Below are positions 11,549 through 24,329 of a stretch of DNA of 64,000 bases, piece by piece; positions within the stretch are counted from its first letter, which is position 1; the number at the start of each line of letters is the position of its first letter. Both the position numbers and the translations under genes were made by a program. The notes below the pieces were generated by a model, which saw only the letters and a program-made list of their open reading frames with translations, did no database searches and was not told where the DNA came from. This DNA is from Sabethes cyaneus (taxonomy: Eukaryota; Arthropoda; Insecta; Diptera; Culicidae). The stretch lies in NCBI RefSeq assembly GCF_943734655.1, contig NC_071353.1, positions 157,246,179 through 157,310,178 on the forward strand. Direction: 5' to 3'.

Positions 11549-12461
11549 GAGTAGGGCATCGCAGTTATGCCCCGATGTTTGAAGTTGTCATCAATTTTCG
11601 TGAGATATAAAGAAGGACAACAACATTATATATTTTATAGTGATGCAGTAACTCAATGTCTTCACATTCAACTATAAATCATCTGCGGTAATAGTGTTTT
11701 GCGAAATAAATTCTTCTTTCTTGTGATCCAGTGAAGCTTCGTACTTTTACCCCAGTTTTGCCCAGCGGGGCAAAACTGCGAATACTTTGCCCCGCGGTAT
11801 GCGAAGCTCGACTCCATGAAATTAGCACGACAATAACTAACAAAACCATATTATCTTCAATCTGCGTTATGTTTCGGTAAGGAATATTCTCAATTTGCAC
11901 CTTTCCTATTTTGCGCTGGTGTATTGCAGCCTCCGTTAGATCGAAACTTTTCCAAACGTTTGTTTTTTGCTTCATCAGCGAAAAAGCATTGTTTTTCTTC
12001 GGCCAACATCTGTAGAGCACACAGTTTTCTACAGATCTTCCGTTTCTAGTATCTGTAATATAGTGTCTAAAGCTGTATATAATTCGCTATACATTTTTGC
12101 CTCGTCCATGAATCGCACTTTTGCCCCGTCCGTAAATCGCACTTTTACCCCGACAGGTGCTTGACGGCGTTAGATTAAATTACGGAAAAGCGAAATATAT
12201 TTTGTCGATTCTTTTCACCGTATTTTCAAAACAGATATGTGAGTGATGTAAAACACTGCCATAAATTTTGAACAAGTAATCCTGTTGCTATCGTATTTGC
12301 CGTATAACGAAAAATTAGATCAAAACAGCCCTAAAATAACATTTGCACATAACTCAGCAACTATGCTTCGTAAGCAACCAAAGTTTACGTTAGATTCAAG
12401 TCAATTTACTCGGAATCTGCACCGATAAATCATTGAATCGCACTTTTACCCCTCGTTACTC
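11549..12461. mobile_element. non-autonomous TIR element, copy 1
   Basis: A 913-bp element, highly similar along its length to 37085-38027. Its left end begins GAGTAGGGC and its right end finishes CGTTACTC. The clearest terminal repeat is in copy 2; here CGCACTTTTACCCC is recognisable near the right end. TA flanks both ends (11547-11548, 12462-12463). Internal GCACTTTTGCCCC-like words recur several times. A minus-strand open frame of 113 codons (11679-12020) is of unknown meaning; I do not recognise a transposase. Superfamily undetermined. Confidence 0.78.
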
Positions 12462-13540
12462 TATATAAAAAATAGTTAGTTTCTACTTAATGCTACGATA
12501 CCCACAGAATATTTGTATTATTTGCATCTCCTATCGGTGAAAGCTTATTTTGTAAATCAAATTTCTTAATAATTGTGACAAGAAAATCGTCTGGTAAAGG
12601 TGAAACTAGGACACATGTAAGAAAACTTACTATTACGCTTAAAAATCACGTTGCTTCACAGAAGAAATAGTAACATTCTGATGGATATAAAATTATCTAG
12701 CCGATATTGTTGTCAAATTACATTTAACATAATTAGTCAACATCTGCTTTCAATAGTATTTAACGCCGGATCAAAACAGAAACTTAGAAAAAAACGAATA
12801 AAAACGTTCAATTCGTTGCTAAACTCTGAAAAAATAATCGGTCCTATGCTGCTTCCTTGCGGTACGGCACGCAATGCATTGCGGAGATTTTCCGGAGTTG
12901 ATCTTTTGAGATCTTGTGAACGTTGATTTTTTTTGTTTTGAAAGTTTATATAAATTAGTAATAATAAAAGGATCTTAACTTATTTAAGAAAATTCAAATT
13001 CAATTCCTAGTAGTTCTCAACATTTTGCAGAAAACAAATGTTTGAAGTCTTACTTGACAGATTTAACGACTGTATAAATTGGATTGCAAAAATTTAATGA
13101 CAATCAAAGATTTAAGGATTGTGCGATTTGAGATATTCCGAAATTCTGCAAGAACCTCGATTATGATTTTACCGAGATTGTATCATAAACAAAGTTTAAT
13201 GCTAGGGAAAGTTGAGTTCAAGTAATAGATAGGGTACGGCATCTATTTTTTCGGCCTATGGCCTAGTTCCAGTGGAAGAACAGGTGGTTTTGATGTTCTT
13301 TGAATAAAAAATAGTAGATTACTTACAGTCTTGAGAAAATAGTTATAACATATTAGAATTGTATGTCGGCAAAGTATATTTATTAGCGAAAGAAAAGGCA
13401 AAAAGGCTGAATTTAGAAACCTGCTGAAAATATTCTCCCTTACCTTATATTAAGAGAATGGATAAAATATAGAGTAATGCCGTTAACGTCGGGTCATTGT
13501 TATGGTCGGATCATCACGATTTTACAGTTTTAGTAAACTC
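12462..13540. other. intron, nothing recognised
   Basis: AT-rich sequence. A short + strand reading near 12840 (GPMLLPCGTARNALR) faintly resembles non-LTR retrotransposon text but is too short to assign. Confidence 0.4.
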
Positions 13541-13558
13541 GTGCTATTTATATACAGG

Positions 13559-13635
13559 GATACCTCGATATAAGACAACTTCGATATAAGACAACCTCGT
13601 TATAAAACAACCTCGATGTAAGACAATTTCGCTTT
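13559..13635 (+). repeat. four to five copies of a 17-bp word
   Basis: Tandem copies of CCTCGATATAAGACAA with small changes. Confidence 0.7.
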
Positions 13636-13687
13636 CAAAACACGCGTACCGAATTGAAATACATGACCTTACACATACACCTTTTTC

Positions 13688-13783
13688 TTAGACCTTTGCC
13701 TTGATGTATTAGGATTTCCGAAAGTTATTTTGAAACAAGTTATGGACGAATGCCAAAAGGTGGCCCAACCACGACGACATTAT
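13688..13783 (+). repeat. 95-bp repeat shared with 39531-39627
   Basis: Both places carry CTTAGACCTTTGC at the start and the identical word AAAAGGTGGCCCAACCACGA at the end, with diverged middles. At 39531 it abuts RTE-type coding sequence. Confidence 0.65.
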
Positions 13784-13946
13784 CTGGTATACCATGTATA
13801 CTTGATTCACACTGAATAAAGCCATCTTATTAACAATAATCGTGTAAAACCCTTATGTTTATCAATGGTCGTCGCATCGAATAATTTTGTTTATAAATGG
13901 TCGTACCAAACCATTTAATTCATGTATGGTTGTAGCGAATCATGTA

Positions 13947-14150
13947 CAGTAAACCCCCGTTCGTTTGAACGATTCCTCGTGCAAGCTAACGGGGTTAGTT
14001 TTTAATTTGAACAACTGATGTCTGCAAAAGCAAATGATGTCATGTTGAGAATGACATTTGAACCATTTTTAATTTGCACGTTGTGCAAACCAGCGGGGTT
14101 CCAATTGAAGTATTCAGTTTAAAAACGGTGAAATGAATAGGGGTCCACGG
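13947..14150. mobile_element. 204-bp TA-flanked MITE (pogo-like ends)
   Basis: Ends are CAGTAAACCCC and GGGGTCCACGG, imperfect inverted repeats, with TA on each side (13945-13946, 14151-14152). Removing it restores an array word (GAATCATG-TA-CTTCATTC) that occurs elsewhere in the same array. The pogo/Tigger affinity is inferred from end sequence and TA only. Confidence 0.6.
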
Positions 14151-14455
14151 TACTTCATTCAACAATGAATATATCGATCTTCTTACTTATGAATGGTCGT
14201 ACTGAACCTTTTAATTCATCTATGATCGTACCATACCATACCATATACTTGATTCACCAATGAACGTACCGAATATTCCTACTAATAAATGGTCGTACCG
14301 AACCATTTAATTCATCTGTGGTCGTAACGAACCATATACTTCATTCAAAAATGATTGTACCGAAAAATTTCATTCATCTATGGTTATACCGTACCATATA
14401 CTTCACTCAACAATGAACATATCGAATCTTATTACTTGTAAATGGTCGTACCGAA

Positions 14456-14671
14456 GCCTCCTAGTTGGCTTCGAGGGTAACGCTGGCCTAATAAGCCACT
14501 CGTCGTATGTTCGAATCTCGACTGGGAGAGGCCGTTAGAGTCAATAGGATCGTAGCAATTGGCCCTGCAATTGTCCTGCACTATAACAGCTGGCTGCGAA
14601 GTCTGTCGTATAAAAAACAGAAGGTCAAGTTTCGAAAATAGAATCTAGCACCTAGGCTTTACTTTGCCTTT
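14456..14671 (+). mobile_element. tRNA-derived SINE, copy 1
   Basis: A 216-bp SINE. Its head is tRNA-like, with an A-box region TTGGCTTCGAGGG and a B-box GTTCGAATCTC as used by RNA polymerase III. The body includes GCTGGCTGCGAAGTCTGTCG and the 3' end is CTAGGCTTTACTTTGCCTT. A 13-bp target duplication TGGTCGTACCGAA flanks it (14443-14455 and 14672-14684). The same family occurs at 21448, 28675 and 39828. Confidence 0.85.
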
Positions 14672-14789
14672 TGGTCGTACCGAACCATTTAGTTCATCCA
14701 TGATCGTACCGAACCATACACTTGATTCACCAATGAATTTGTACCAAAACTTTCATTCATATTCGGTCGTATCCAACTTTTTTTTCACA

Positions 14790-16423
14790 CGACCAGCCTA
14801 ATGGTTGGATATAGGGATTACATACTTCAAATTCATTCATTCAAGCTCAAATTCTTTTCCTTCCGCAATAAATCATGACGCAACAAGAAAAATGGGAAAA
14901 AATGCGGTAAAAACTCCAAAAACCAAGGGAAATTATCCAATTTTATTCCCTATACTTGGAAAAAAATTATTAGCTTTCACAACGTCTTATTTTTCAGTGT
15001 CTGCGTCTGCTTTTTTTACTTACACACTTTTCATATATTCCAATACGGCACAGTAAAAAGTATTCCAAATGTAAAAAACAACGAAGAAAAACAGAAACAA
15101 ATTTCTCTGATACTGTTAGAGCAGAAACTGTCCTATCACAGTCGCCAATGTGCAACACCTGATTAGTGGTCGTAGAGAACCGCCCAAGTCTTACTTGTTT
15201 AACTAATTGCAAACGACTGAATTGTGCTCAGCAGATCTCAGCAGGTCTCAGAACACGGTCGGAATCTACACGATACCGATGATTGTCGATATGACGGCGC
15301 ACCGAACTGCTCTGTTTCCACCAATTGCCAAGCTCAGCGGGTTCTTGACGTTCAGACTTGGATCGCTGACTTTAAATCTCGTGACCTCGCGCGCCATCGA
15401 GTTGACATGCAGTTTAGGTATGGCCGAAAAATTAACGATCAGTTATATACCGTTTTACATAAAAGTAAATAATTTCTTATGAAAAAGTAAGTAAAATTCA
15501 TTCAGGCATCCAGGAAAAATATTGCCTGCAAGAAGTTCGCAACGGAATTTTCCACGGACAATCCATAATCTTTTAGCGATCAAAGTTTCACGCCGTTTTA
15601 TTGTACATCACATTGGCACATGATTTTCAAAGTTCGAAAAAATGATGTGTTACTAGCAGACTTGTGAAAGCACGCACCACACTGCGAACCGTGCTAAAAT
15701 GTTGTGCTCCCTTCTTGGCTAACATTCTGTCGCGCCTTAGAGTGTAGAGTAGAGTGTACTTTGAAGGGTGCTTTTGTATTTTTTTTTGTATGGCAGCCGA
15801 GCAGATCATTCATTTGCTTTCATTTGTCAAGGGCATGCACTACTGTTCGTAAATTTGTAGTTTGTTATCGTATCGCACCGATCACCAAGTTTACGGGCGA
15901 CACCGTGCCAGCTAACCGGGCCATACCGAGCTAGAACATGGTGTCTGAGTTCCGAGCCCGAGTTTTCTAACTGCTCAGTTACGTATGCAAAATATGAATG
16001 TACTAGATAGAAAATAACGAAAAACGAAACCATGCAAGGTTTGCTGGCACCGTGCTTATCGGTACTGAGCCGTAGACCAGAGCACCACGTTTCATTGTCA
16101 AAAGTACCCGCGTCGCTCCGAAACGGTGCTTACAACAAGTCTTACCAGAAATAATCTGGGATTTAAATATTTTCCCCAGCATTTCCCACAAACTATCTCA
16201 CTATCCGACCGAAGTAAACACCACCGGCTTAGAAAGACTTTTTATACTCCGACACCGGAGTGCTTTATATGAGCAGAATCACTCAAAACCGCAAACCATA
16301 GAGCCCTATAGTCGACCGGCCGATTGACTGACTGACTGACGCCGAGTAAACATTCCCAGCGGGTATCAAAACAACTACCGGTGATGCGATGTTTGGGCTC
16401 ACGGTTACCGTAACCGTTGCAAC

Positions 16424-16454
<31 letters not shown>

Positions 16455-18360
16455 AACGATGCGATGCTGACATATTACTGTTTCCTTCCCCTTCGTTGTT
16501 TTTTGTTTTGCTACTTCTGCTCCGCCCACCGTCCGTCGGGGCCGGGACCGGGCTTTCTTAGCATTCTCCTCTATACACTATTTAACTTCCTCCACACACA
16601 AGTCAACTCGTGAAGTCGTGCCATCGAGCTCTTGCGGTGGCACGTCATGAAGGACACTGAAAGCCACATCCGTGTAGGTAGGTAGCTAGCTAGTCAACAA
16701 CAGAGAAAGAATGGCATTGGAAAACTTTATCGCGTCCGGATGGGGGTGGCGGCGTTGGGGTGTGGGAGATGAGTTACATTTGTCTCCATTACAGCGAACG
16801 CCTCCAGACACTTTTATGTGTCCTCAGTGTGCATACCTACTTCCTTCGACTAGTGGCATGTAAGGCGCTCGATTTCACAATTCTTTGATGGTAGGCAAAT
16901 ACTAAGGATTGGAATATGACGAAGAAAAGCCACGAACGACTCCGTCGTAGTAGTTTACTGGGTGTGATGAGCTTCGACCTTAACTCACAGCTATCTGACA
17001 CAAGCTAGGACTAACATTCGTTTCGTTACCCGCGCCCGGTCTAGAGATAGATAAGCAATAAACGCGCCATCCACCAACCAACCAACGAAAGGAAGTTAGC
17101 AAGGTCTGCTTGACGGTGGTTGTTGTTTGCAAAATGGTTTTATGCACTTGCAGTTGCCCCGTTAGGTAACCGGAAGCGATATGTTCTCACCTTCACTTTC
17201 CCAGACCGTTACTGTGTACCGACAGTCGATTGCGGCCAGGTCAAGTTGTTTGCTCGCTCTAATAAACGGTTACGGACGACGGTAGCAAATATTGATATTG
17301 TCTGCATGAAGCTCACGTGATTACGACAAAACACGAGGTGTCTCCATGAAAAACTAAGCTTAAATTGAAGTTTCTTTTTTCGAAATACTTTACCAAAATG
17401 AACAACAAGCATGCAAGCGATTTGTTAAGCTCAGGAAAAACGACGTTCTTTGTTAAGGCAGACAGGATTGATCAATTTCATCCGATGGGATTGGACCGAC
17501 GTCGACTGTCCACAGATTGGATAGATTGGTGGTCGGATGAAAAGCTTAAGCAAAACAAACGCACCGGGAGGTGGATAAACTTAATGAACACACAGTTCTG
17601 TCCGTGTTTGAAACACTCTTCCACAGCTTGGATCGCATGACCATCAGACAGGTTCGAAGAGAAATGGTTTCCAAATAAAAAAAAACAAACGTTTAGTTTG
17701 CATAGACGTGTCGAATTTGTCCGAAGGGGAAAAACCAATGATATGGTTCAGTGAGTGGACATCTTTGCTTACGATAGGGTGTCCGGTAGATTTTTTACGT
17801 GAAATTTTTGCCATACTTTTTTATATGAATTAGAGAAAAAAACATTCGAAAAATTTTCGTACAATTATAAGATAGTTTATCCGACTTTCCTTTAAAGTTC
17901 CGCGCAGCTTGGATCAAGAGTTATGAATTTTCGAAATAAGCGATGTTTGGGAAAATCGAAAAATTCCCCTTGGGAAAAGCATTGCTCGAAAAAATTAACA
18001 GCCCTGCAGGAAGGCGAATATAAAACGCATTCAGCGCATACCCCTGGAAGTATTCTTTTATCTGTCAGCCCATGGACATGACTACTGAACTTCTAACAGT
18101 GTTTATCTGTCTCAGTTTTCTACGCTTCAATACAATTCAATTGCAGTGCTGAATGATTGCTCGTCTTAGCTGTCAGTCAATTTTCTTGCTCTTGACTGAT
18201 ATTTTAGGTGTCAAAGTTTAGGTTTTCAAACTGGCCGCTTTTTAAAACCAATCAAAACCTGGTTCAGGAAAAATAAATAAAGCTTCTTGGGGAGAACCAA
18301 CCACTGGTTGAAAGTCCCAATAAAAAAAAGTTAATAAATAAATAAATAAAATAAAACTTC
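14790..18360. other. intron, no gene recognised
   Basis: Mostly AT-rich, becoming more even in composition at 16000-17500. A (CGA)n microsatellite lies at about 16426-16455. Two overlapping + strand frames at 15207-15482 are unassigned. 17760-18000 is AT-rich and resembles generic repeat DNA. Nothing with family-level support. Confidence 0.5.
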
Positions 18361-21300
18361 GAAGTAGAGATGGTTTGGTTTCATATTTTCCAAACCCGAA
18401 TGTTATTTTCCAAACTTGAATGTTTTTTAATTTTCAAAGTCCAATTTTAGATCAAAATTGAGTCCGAATTTAAGTTCATATTCGTGTCTAAACTAAGTCT
18501 AAAGTGAAGTCCAAATCTAAGTCCGAATTTGTGATCAAATTAAGTCCAAATTTAATTCCACATTGGACCACGTTGGAATTTGAGTCCAAATTTGGATCTA
18601 AATTTGAGTTTATATTTGAGTACAAATATGAGTGAATAAGACGTCTTAATCTTTTGTCCAAATTTGTGTGCTAATTTACGTCCAAATTTGAGCTCAAATT
18701 TGTGTCTTGAGTTTCAATTGGAATTTGAATTTTTTGTGCCCAAACTTAATTCTAGGAACCTAAAGTGAAATATTGAGTTTTATTTTGCGTCCAAAAGGCT
18801 CTCAGCTGAGCTCAAATACAACCTCAAAATTCACTTTTAACGCTGAATTTGGGTTGTCCTTTAATAACTGGCTGCGAAGTCTTAGTCAGGGCTTATTTTA
18901 CGACTAGATTTGGACCATTTTTGGGACTTGATTTGGAACTTGTTTTGGGTCAAATTTGGGACTTGATTTGGACATAATTTAGAACTTGTGTTGAGCCCTG
19001 CTTTGGAACTTATTGCGTACTTAATTTGGGATCTGTCTTATGACTTATTTTGGGCCTAGTTTTAAGACTGGAATTAGACCCTGATTTGATCATATTTTGA
19101 GACTTAATGTCTTAGAACCTGATATAGAACATTTTTGGACCAAATCGTGCGCTTGATTTGGGACATGTTTTGTGCCTAATTTGGAAATTGGGTTTAGACC
19201 CGCTTTGGGACAAATATTGTACCTAATTTGTATCCTGATTTAGGTCTAATTTTCGAACTTGATTGAAGACTGGGCTTAGAACCTGGTTTGGGATTTGTGT
19301 TGCGACCTGATTTGGAACATTTTTAGACCAAATTTGGGACATGTTTGGGACACAATTTGGGACTGGGGTTGCAACCTGATTTAAGTCTAATTTTGAGACA
19401 TGATTTGAGACTGGGGTTTGTTAAAACAGGGTTTCACTTTATTTGGAACTTGAATTGCAACCTGCTGTAGGTCTAATTTTGGGATATACCTTAAAACTTG
19501 ATTTGGGCTTTGATGTGGTACCTCGTTTAGAACAATTTTGGACCAAATTTGGCACATGTCTTGGACATAGTTTGGCCCTTGGGTTGCGACCTGGTTTAGG
19601 TTTAATTTTGAGACTTGGCTTAAGATTGAGTTTAGAACCTGATTTGTCACATGATTTGCGATATCCTGTAAATAATTTGGAACTTGTGTTGAGACCCTCT
19701 CTGGGACATATTTTACACTTAATTTGGGATCTGACCTATGACTTATTTTGGGCCTAGATTTTAGACTGGGCTTAGAACCTGCTATAGAACATTTTTGGAT
19801 TAAATTTAGCACTTGATTTGGGACATGTTTGGTATTTGGATTGAGACCCGCTTTGGGACATATTTGGTACTTAATTTATATCCTGTTTTAGGTCTAATTT
19901 TCGAATGGTTTGGTACTTGTATTGCGACCTGATTTGAGACATTTTTAAACAAAAATTGACACTTAAGTTGTAACCCGATTTAACGCTAATTTTGAGACTT
20001 CACTTAAGAGTGGGTTAAGAATGTGATTTGGGACTTATTAAAATAGGTTTTAATTTTATTTGGGACTTTAATTGCAACCTGCTATAGGTCTAATTTTGGG
20101 ACATATTTTGTGACTAATTTAGGACCTACTTTGGAACTTGATTTAAGCCGGTGCTCAGAACTTGATTTGGGACTTGATGTGGTACCTCATTTAGAACACT
20201 TTTGTACCTAATTTGGGACAGGTTTTGGACCTAATTTGAAACGTGTTTTGAACCTTACTTGGGACTTGTTTTGAGATCTTCTTTGGCACATATTTTGTAC
20301 TTAATTTGGGATCTGTCTTATTTATGACTTATGATTTACGTCTGGAATTAGATCGTGAATTGTTCTTATTTTGGGACTTAATTTAAGACTGAACTTAGAA
20401 CCTGATATAGAACATTTTTGGACCAAATTGGGCGCTTGATTTAGGGCATGTTTTGGGCCTAATTTGGAATTTGGGTTAAGACCCGCTTTGGAACATATTT
20501 TGTACCTAATTTGTGTTCCGATTTAGGTCTACTTTTCGAACTTGACTCAAGACTGGGCTTAGAACCTGGTTTGGGACTTGTGTGTTGCGACCTGGTTTGG
20601 AACATTTTTAGATCAAATATTTGAGAATTAATTTTGACATGTTTGGGACACAATTTACGATTTGGGTTGCAACCTGATTTAAGTCTAATTTTGAGACTTG
20701 GCTGATGAATGTGATTTGGGGCTTGTCAAAACGGGATAATTCTAATTTTGGGACATATTTTATAACTAAATTAGGACTTATTTTGGAACTTGATTTTGGA
20801 CAGAGCTAAGAACTTGATTTAGTACTTGATGTGGCAGCTCATTTGGAACATTTCTGGACCTAATTTGGGACTTGATTTGGACATAAACTGAAACTTGTGT
20901 TGAGACCATCTATGCGTCATATTTTGTACTAAATTTGGAATCAGTCTTAAGACTTATTTTGGGGCTAGATTTAAGACAAGATTAGATCCTAATTTGGTCT
21001 AATTTTGGGACTTACATAATTTGATTGAGACTGAGCTTAGAACATTTTTGAACTGGACATGGAACATTTTTGGACCAAATGTAGCACTTAATTTGTAACA
21101 TGCTTTGGATCTAATTTGGAATTTGGGTTGAGACCCGCTCTAGGACATATTTGGTACTTTACTTGTGTCCTGATTTAGGTTTAATTTTCGAATTTGATTC
21201 ACGACTGGGCTTAGGACCTGGTTTGGGACTTGTGTTGCGACTTTATTTGGAACATTTTTAGACCAAATTTGGATGGTAATTTGGGACATGCTTGAGACAC

Positions 21301-21447
21301 AATTTGGGACTTGGGTTGCACCCTGATTTAAGTCTAATTTTGAGACTTGATTTGAGACTGGGACTTGTTAAACAGGGTTTAACTTTATTTGGAACTTGAA
21401 TAGCAACCTGATAATGAGGTCTAATTTTGGGACATATTTTGTAACTA

Positions 21448-21661
21448 TAAGCAAAGCAAAGCCTAGGTGCTACATTCCGTTATCGAAACTTGACCTTCTG
21501 TTTTTATACGACAGACTTCGCAGCCAGCTGTTTGAGTGCAGGACCCTTGCAGGGCTAGTTGCTACGATCCTATTGACTCTAACAGCCTCTCGCAGTAGAG
21601 ATTCGAACATGCGACGACTGGCTTATTAGGCCAGCGTTATACCTCGAAGTCAACTGGGAGG
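21448..21661 (-). mobile_element. tRNA-derived SINE, copy 2 (reverse)
   Basis: Reverse-oriented 214-bp copy of the SINE at 14456. On the + strand it begins TAAGCAAAGCAAAGCCTAGG and ends CGAAGTCAACTGGGAGG. The 12-bp target duplication ATTTTGTAACTA flanks it at 21436-21447 and 21662-21673. Confidence 0.88.
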
Positions 21662-22612
21662 ATTTTGTAACTAAATTGGGACTTATTTTGGACTAGAATT
21701 AGGATGGGTCTTTAAACTATTTGGGACTAGATTGGGGACTTGATGTGGTACCTCAGTTAGATCATTTTTGGACCTAATTTGGGACATGTGTTGGACACAA
21801 ACTGGAACTTGTGTTAAAACCTGCCTTGGAACATATTTTGTACCTGATTTGGAAGCTGATTTATGACTTATTTGGGACTAGATTTAAGACTGGAATTAGA
21901 TCCTGATTTGGTCTTATATCGGGACTTGATTTTAGACTGGGCTTAGAACGTTACTGGGTTTAGAACGTGATTTGGGACATGTTTTGGGCCTAATTTGGGT
22001 TAAGGCCGGCTTTGGGACATATTTTGTACTTAATTTGGGCCCTGGTTTAAGTCTGATTTTCGAACTTGATTCAAGGTTCAAGGTTTGCGGCCTGATTTGA
22101 ACCATTTTTGCATCAAGTTTGTGACTTAATGGGACATGTTTTGTCATAATTTTGCACTTGTGTTGCGACCTGATTTAGGTCTAATTTTGAGACTTAATTT
22201 AAGACTAGGTTAGGAATTTGATTTCGGACTTGCTTTAAACTTAATTTGGAACTTGGATTGCAACCTAATCGTTTTGTGTCTGACTTTGGGACATATTTTG
22301 TAATTAAATTAGGACTTATTTTTGGGACTAGATTTTAGACTAGGCTTAGAACTTGTAAAGCACTCGGGTTGGGACCTAATTGTAAACATGATTGGACTAA
22401 ATTTAAGACCTTATGTGGGACTTGTTTTAAACTAAATTCGAGACTTACGTTGCGACCTGATTCTGGTCTTATTTTGGGACTTGATTTAAGGATGGGCTTA
22501 TTTGAAGCTGATTTAGCGCTTGATTTGGGACAATACATACATTTTACCTAATTTTGGACATGGGTTAAACCTTGCTGATTAATGATTAACTTTGGGACTA
22601 GATTTAAGCCTG

Positions 22613-22923
22613 CCCAGGTAACCAATAAGCATTAGTATAAGCACTAAATCAATCGTTTATTAGCATTCCTGGCGTTTTATACTGCAGGTTGCTGTATATC
22701 AGCCTTTTGACTGCTTAACTGTTGTAAATTGGCATTCCAAATTCTATTTAAATTCTTCTTGTCAGTAACTAGCTGCAAATAAGCATTGTCAGCACTATAA
22801 GAGGGCTAGCAGTAAACTAGCCGCATATTTTGCCAAAATAGCGTTTAAGTAGCATTTAAAGCAACTTAAATGCTTATTGGCTTGCATTTAAATTGCATTG
22901 GAAATGCTTATTGGTTACCTGGG
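22613..22923. mobile_element. 311-bp MITE with 21-bp perfect TIRs
   Basis: The ends CCCAGGTAACCAATAAGCAT and ATGCTTATTGGTTACCTGGG are perfect inverted repeats, and TAACCAATAAGC-type words recur internally. It interrupts the ATTTGGGACTTG array. No target duplication is obvious, so the superfamily is left open. Confidence 0.8.
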
Positions 22924-23964
22924 TGGGGTTGGAACCTGATTTGGAACACCAAATTCGGGATTTGATTTAATACAGGGATTAGAACCCGATTTAGAACTTG
23001 ACGTCCTGACTAAGGACCTGATTTTGAACATTTTTGTACCAAATATAGGACGTCATTTGGGCATTTATTTTGGATTTAATTTGGGATTTGGGTTGAGGCT
23101 TGCTCTAGGAGATATTTTGTGTCTAATTTGAGACCTGATATAGGACTTGTTTCGGGACTTGATTTGAGATCGGGTTTGAGGACCTGATTTAGGACCTGTT
23201 TTGGAACTAATTTGGGACTTCGGTTGCAACCTGATTTAGGTCTAATTTTGGGAACTGAGTTGTGACCTAATTTGGAACATTTTTAGATCAAATTTGGGAC
23301 ATAATTTGGCCCTTGGGTTGCGACCTGATTTAGGTCTGGTTTTGATGCTTGATTTAAGACAGGGCTTAGAACCTAATTTGTCACTTGATTTGTGGCATAC
23401 TTTGTAAACAATTTGGGACATATATTGTACCTAATTTGGTTCTCTGATTCATGAATTTATGAGACCTGAATCAAGTCTAAAATTAACTGCAAAATATGTC
23501 CCAAACATGGTCGAAAAATGTTCCAAATCCAGTCTTAAAGCTAGTCCCAAAGTTTACTTTGTGAGCTTTAAGACTGGATTTGGAACCTGATTTGGAACAT
23601 TTTTCGACCATATTTGGGTCATGTACTTCTTTGGAATTGACACTTTTCGGTGAAATACTCAAACTCCTTTAATTACGTTTCGGCCTACTCATATTTTTAT
23701 TCGGCCATCCGCAGATACTATACAAATATAACAATTATACAAATATATATCATAAAATAAGAAACAAAAATACGAATAAAATTTGAGTTTGATGCACTTT
23801 TACAATAAATTTGCCAAAAGTTTCAATGTTCACAATAAAAACTGCTGTAGATGCATTGTTTCTACTATAACATTTAGAAGAACTTTTTTTGAAATATTCA
23901 AACTTATGTATCAACAACTACCCTCGATGACCGTAATACACTCAAGTCGCTTATTACGCGCAGG

Positions 23965-24180
23965 ATACGTCCCGCGTAAATCAAAACCGCGTAAATTCCG
24001 AAAACCGCGTAAAAAACCGCGTAAATTCCGAAAACCGCGTAAAACATTTCAACACTACGCGAAAACGCCACGTTTTGAGCACATCCGCGTAAATTCCGAA
24101 AACCGCGTAAAATCTGAAAACCGCGTAAATTCCGAAAACCGCGTAAAAATAGTCGCGTAAAAAACCGCGCAAAAAGCGAC
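23965..24180. repeat. minisatellite of CGCGTAAATTCCGAAAAC units
   Basis: About ten copies of a word GCGTAAATTCCGAAAACC, some shortened to GCGTAAAAAACC. CpG-rich compared with its flanks. Followed at 24220-24290 by CACTTGAAAAAGACACCAAC and CGTCGAAACGTCGAGAAAAC, a text of the kind found in insect non-LTR elements. Confidence 0.85.
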
Positions 24181-24329
24181 TTCAGTGTATATACATTCTG
24201 CAAAACAGACGTAAATGATATTACCACTTGAAAAAGACACCAACAAAGCGTCGAAACGTCGAGAAAACATCAAATCTGAAAACTGCCCTGCGAAATGCGA
24301 ATAGTTGCAAATGAATCCAGTCGATAAAA

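Larger units (their letters stand above)
13800..14785. repeat. degenerate array of GGTCGTACCGAACC words
   Basis: Minisatellite-like block in which TGGTCGTACCGAACCATTTA and CATATACTTGATTCACCAAT recur many times in diverged form. It hosts two nested insertions, a small TA-flanked MITE at 13947-14150 and a SINE at 14456-14671. Confidence 0.75.
18365..23640. repeat. 5.3-kb degenerate minisatellite (ATTTGGGACTTG type)
   Basis: Hundreds of degenerate ~11-12 bp words such as AATTTGGGACTTGATTTGG and CTTAGAACCTGATTTGGGAC fill the block. Larger blocks recur, for example TTGGGTTGCAACCTGATTTA at several sites. Long frames on either strand (Leu/Gly-rich forward, Pro/Lys/Ser-rich reverse) are artefacts. 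It hosts a SINE at 21448 and a MITE at 22613. Confidence 0.85.

Noticed and set aside
14456..14671. Possible tRNA gene (A and B box-like motifs)
   Set aside because: The tRNA-like head is followed by a SINE body with target duplications, and several dispersed copies share the body.
18860..18892. Short match to the SINE body (CTGGCTGCGAAGTCT)
   Set aside because: Only about 15 bp match, too short to call a SINE copy.
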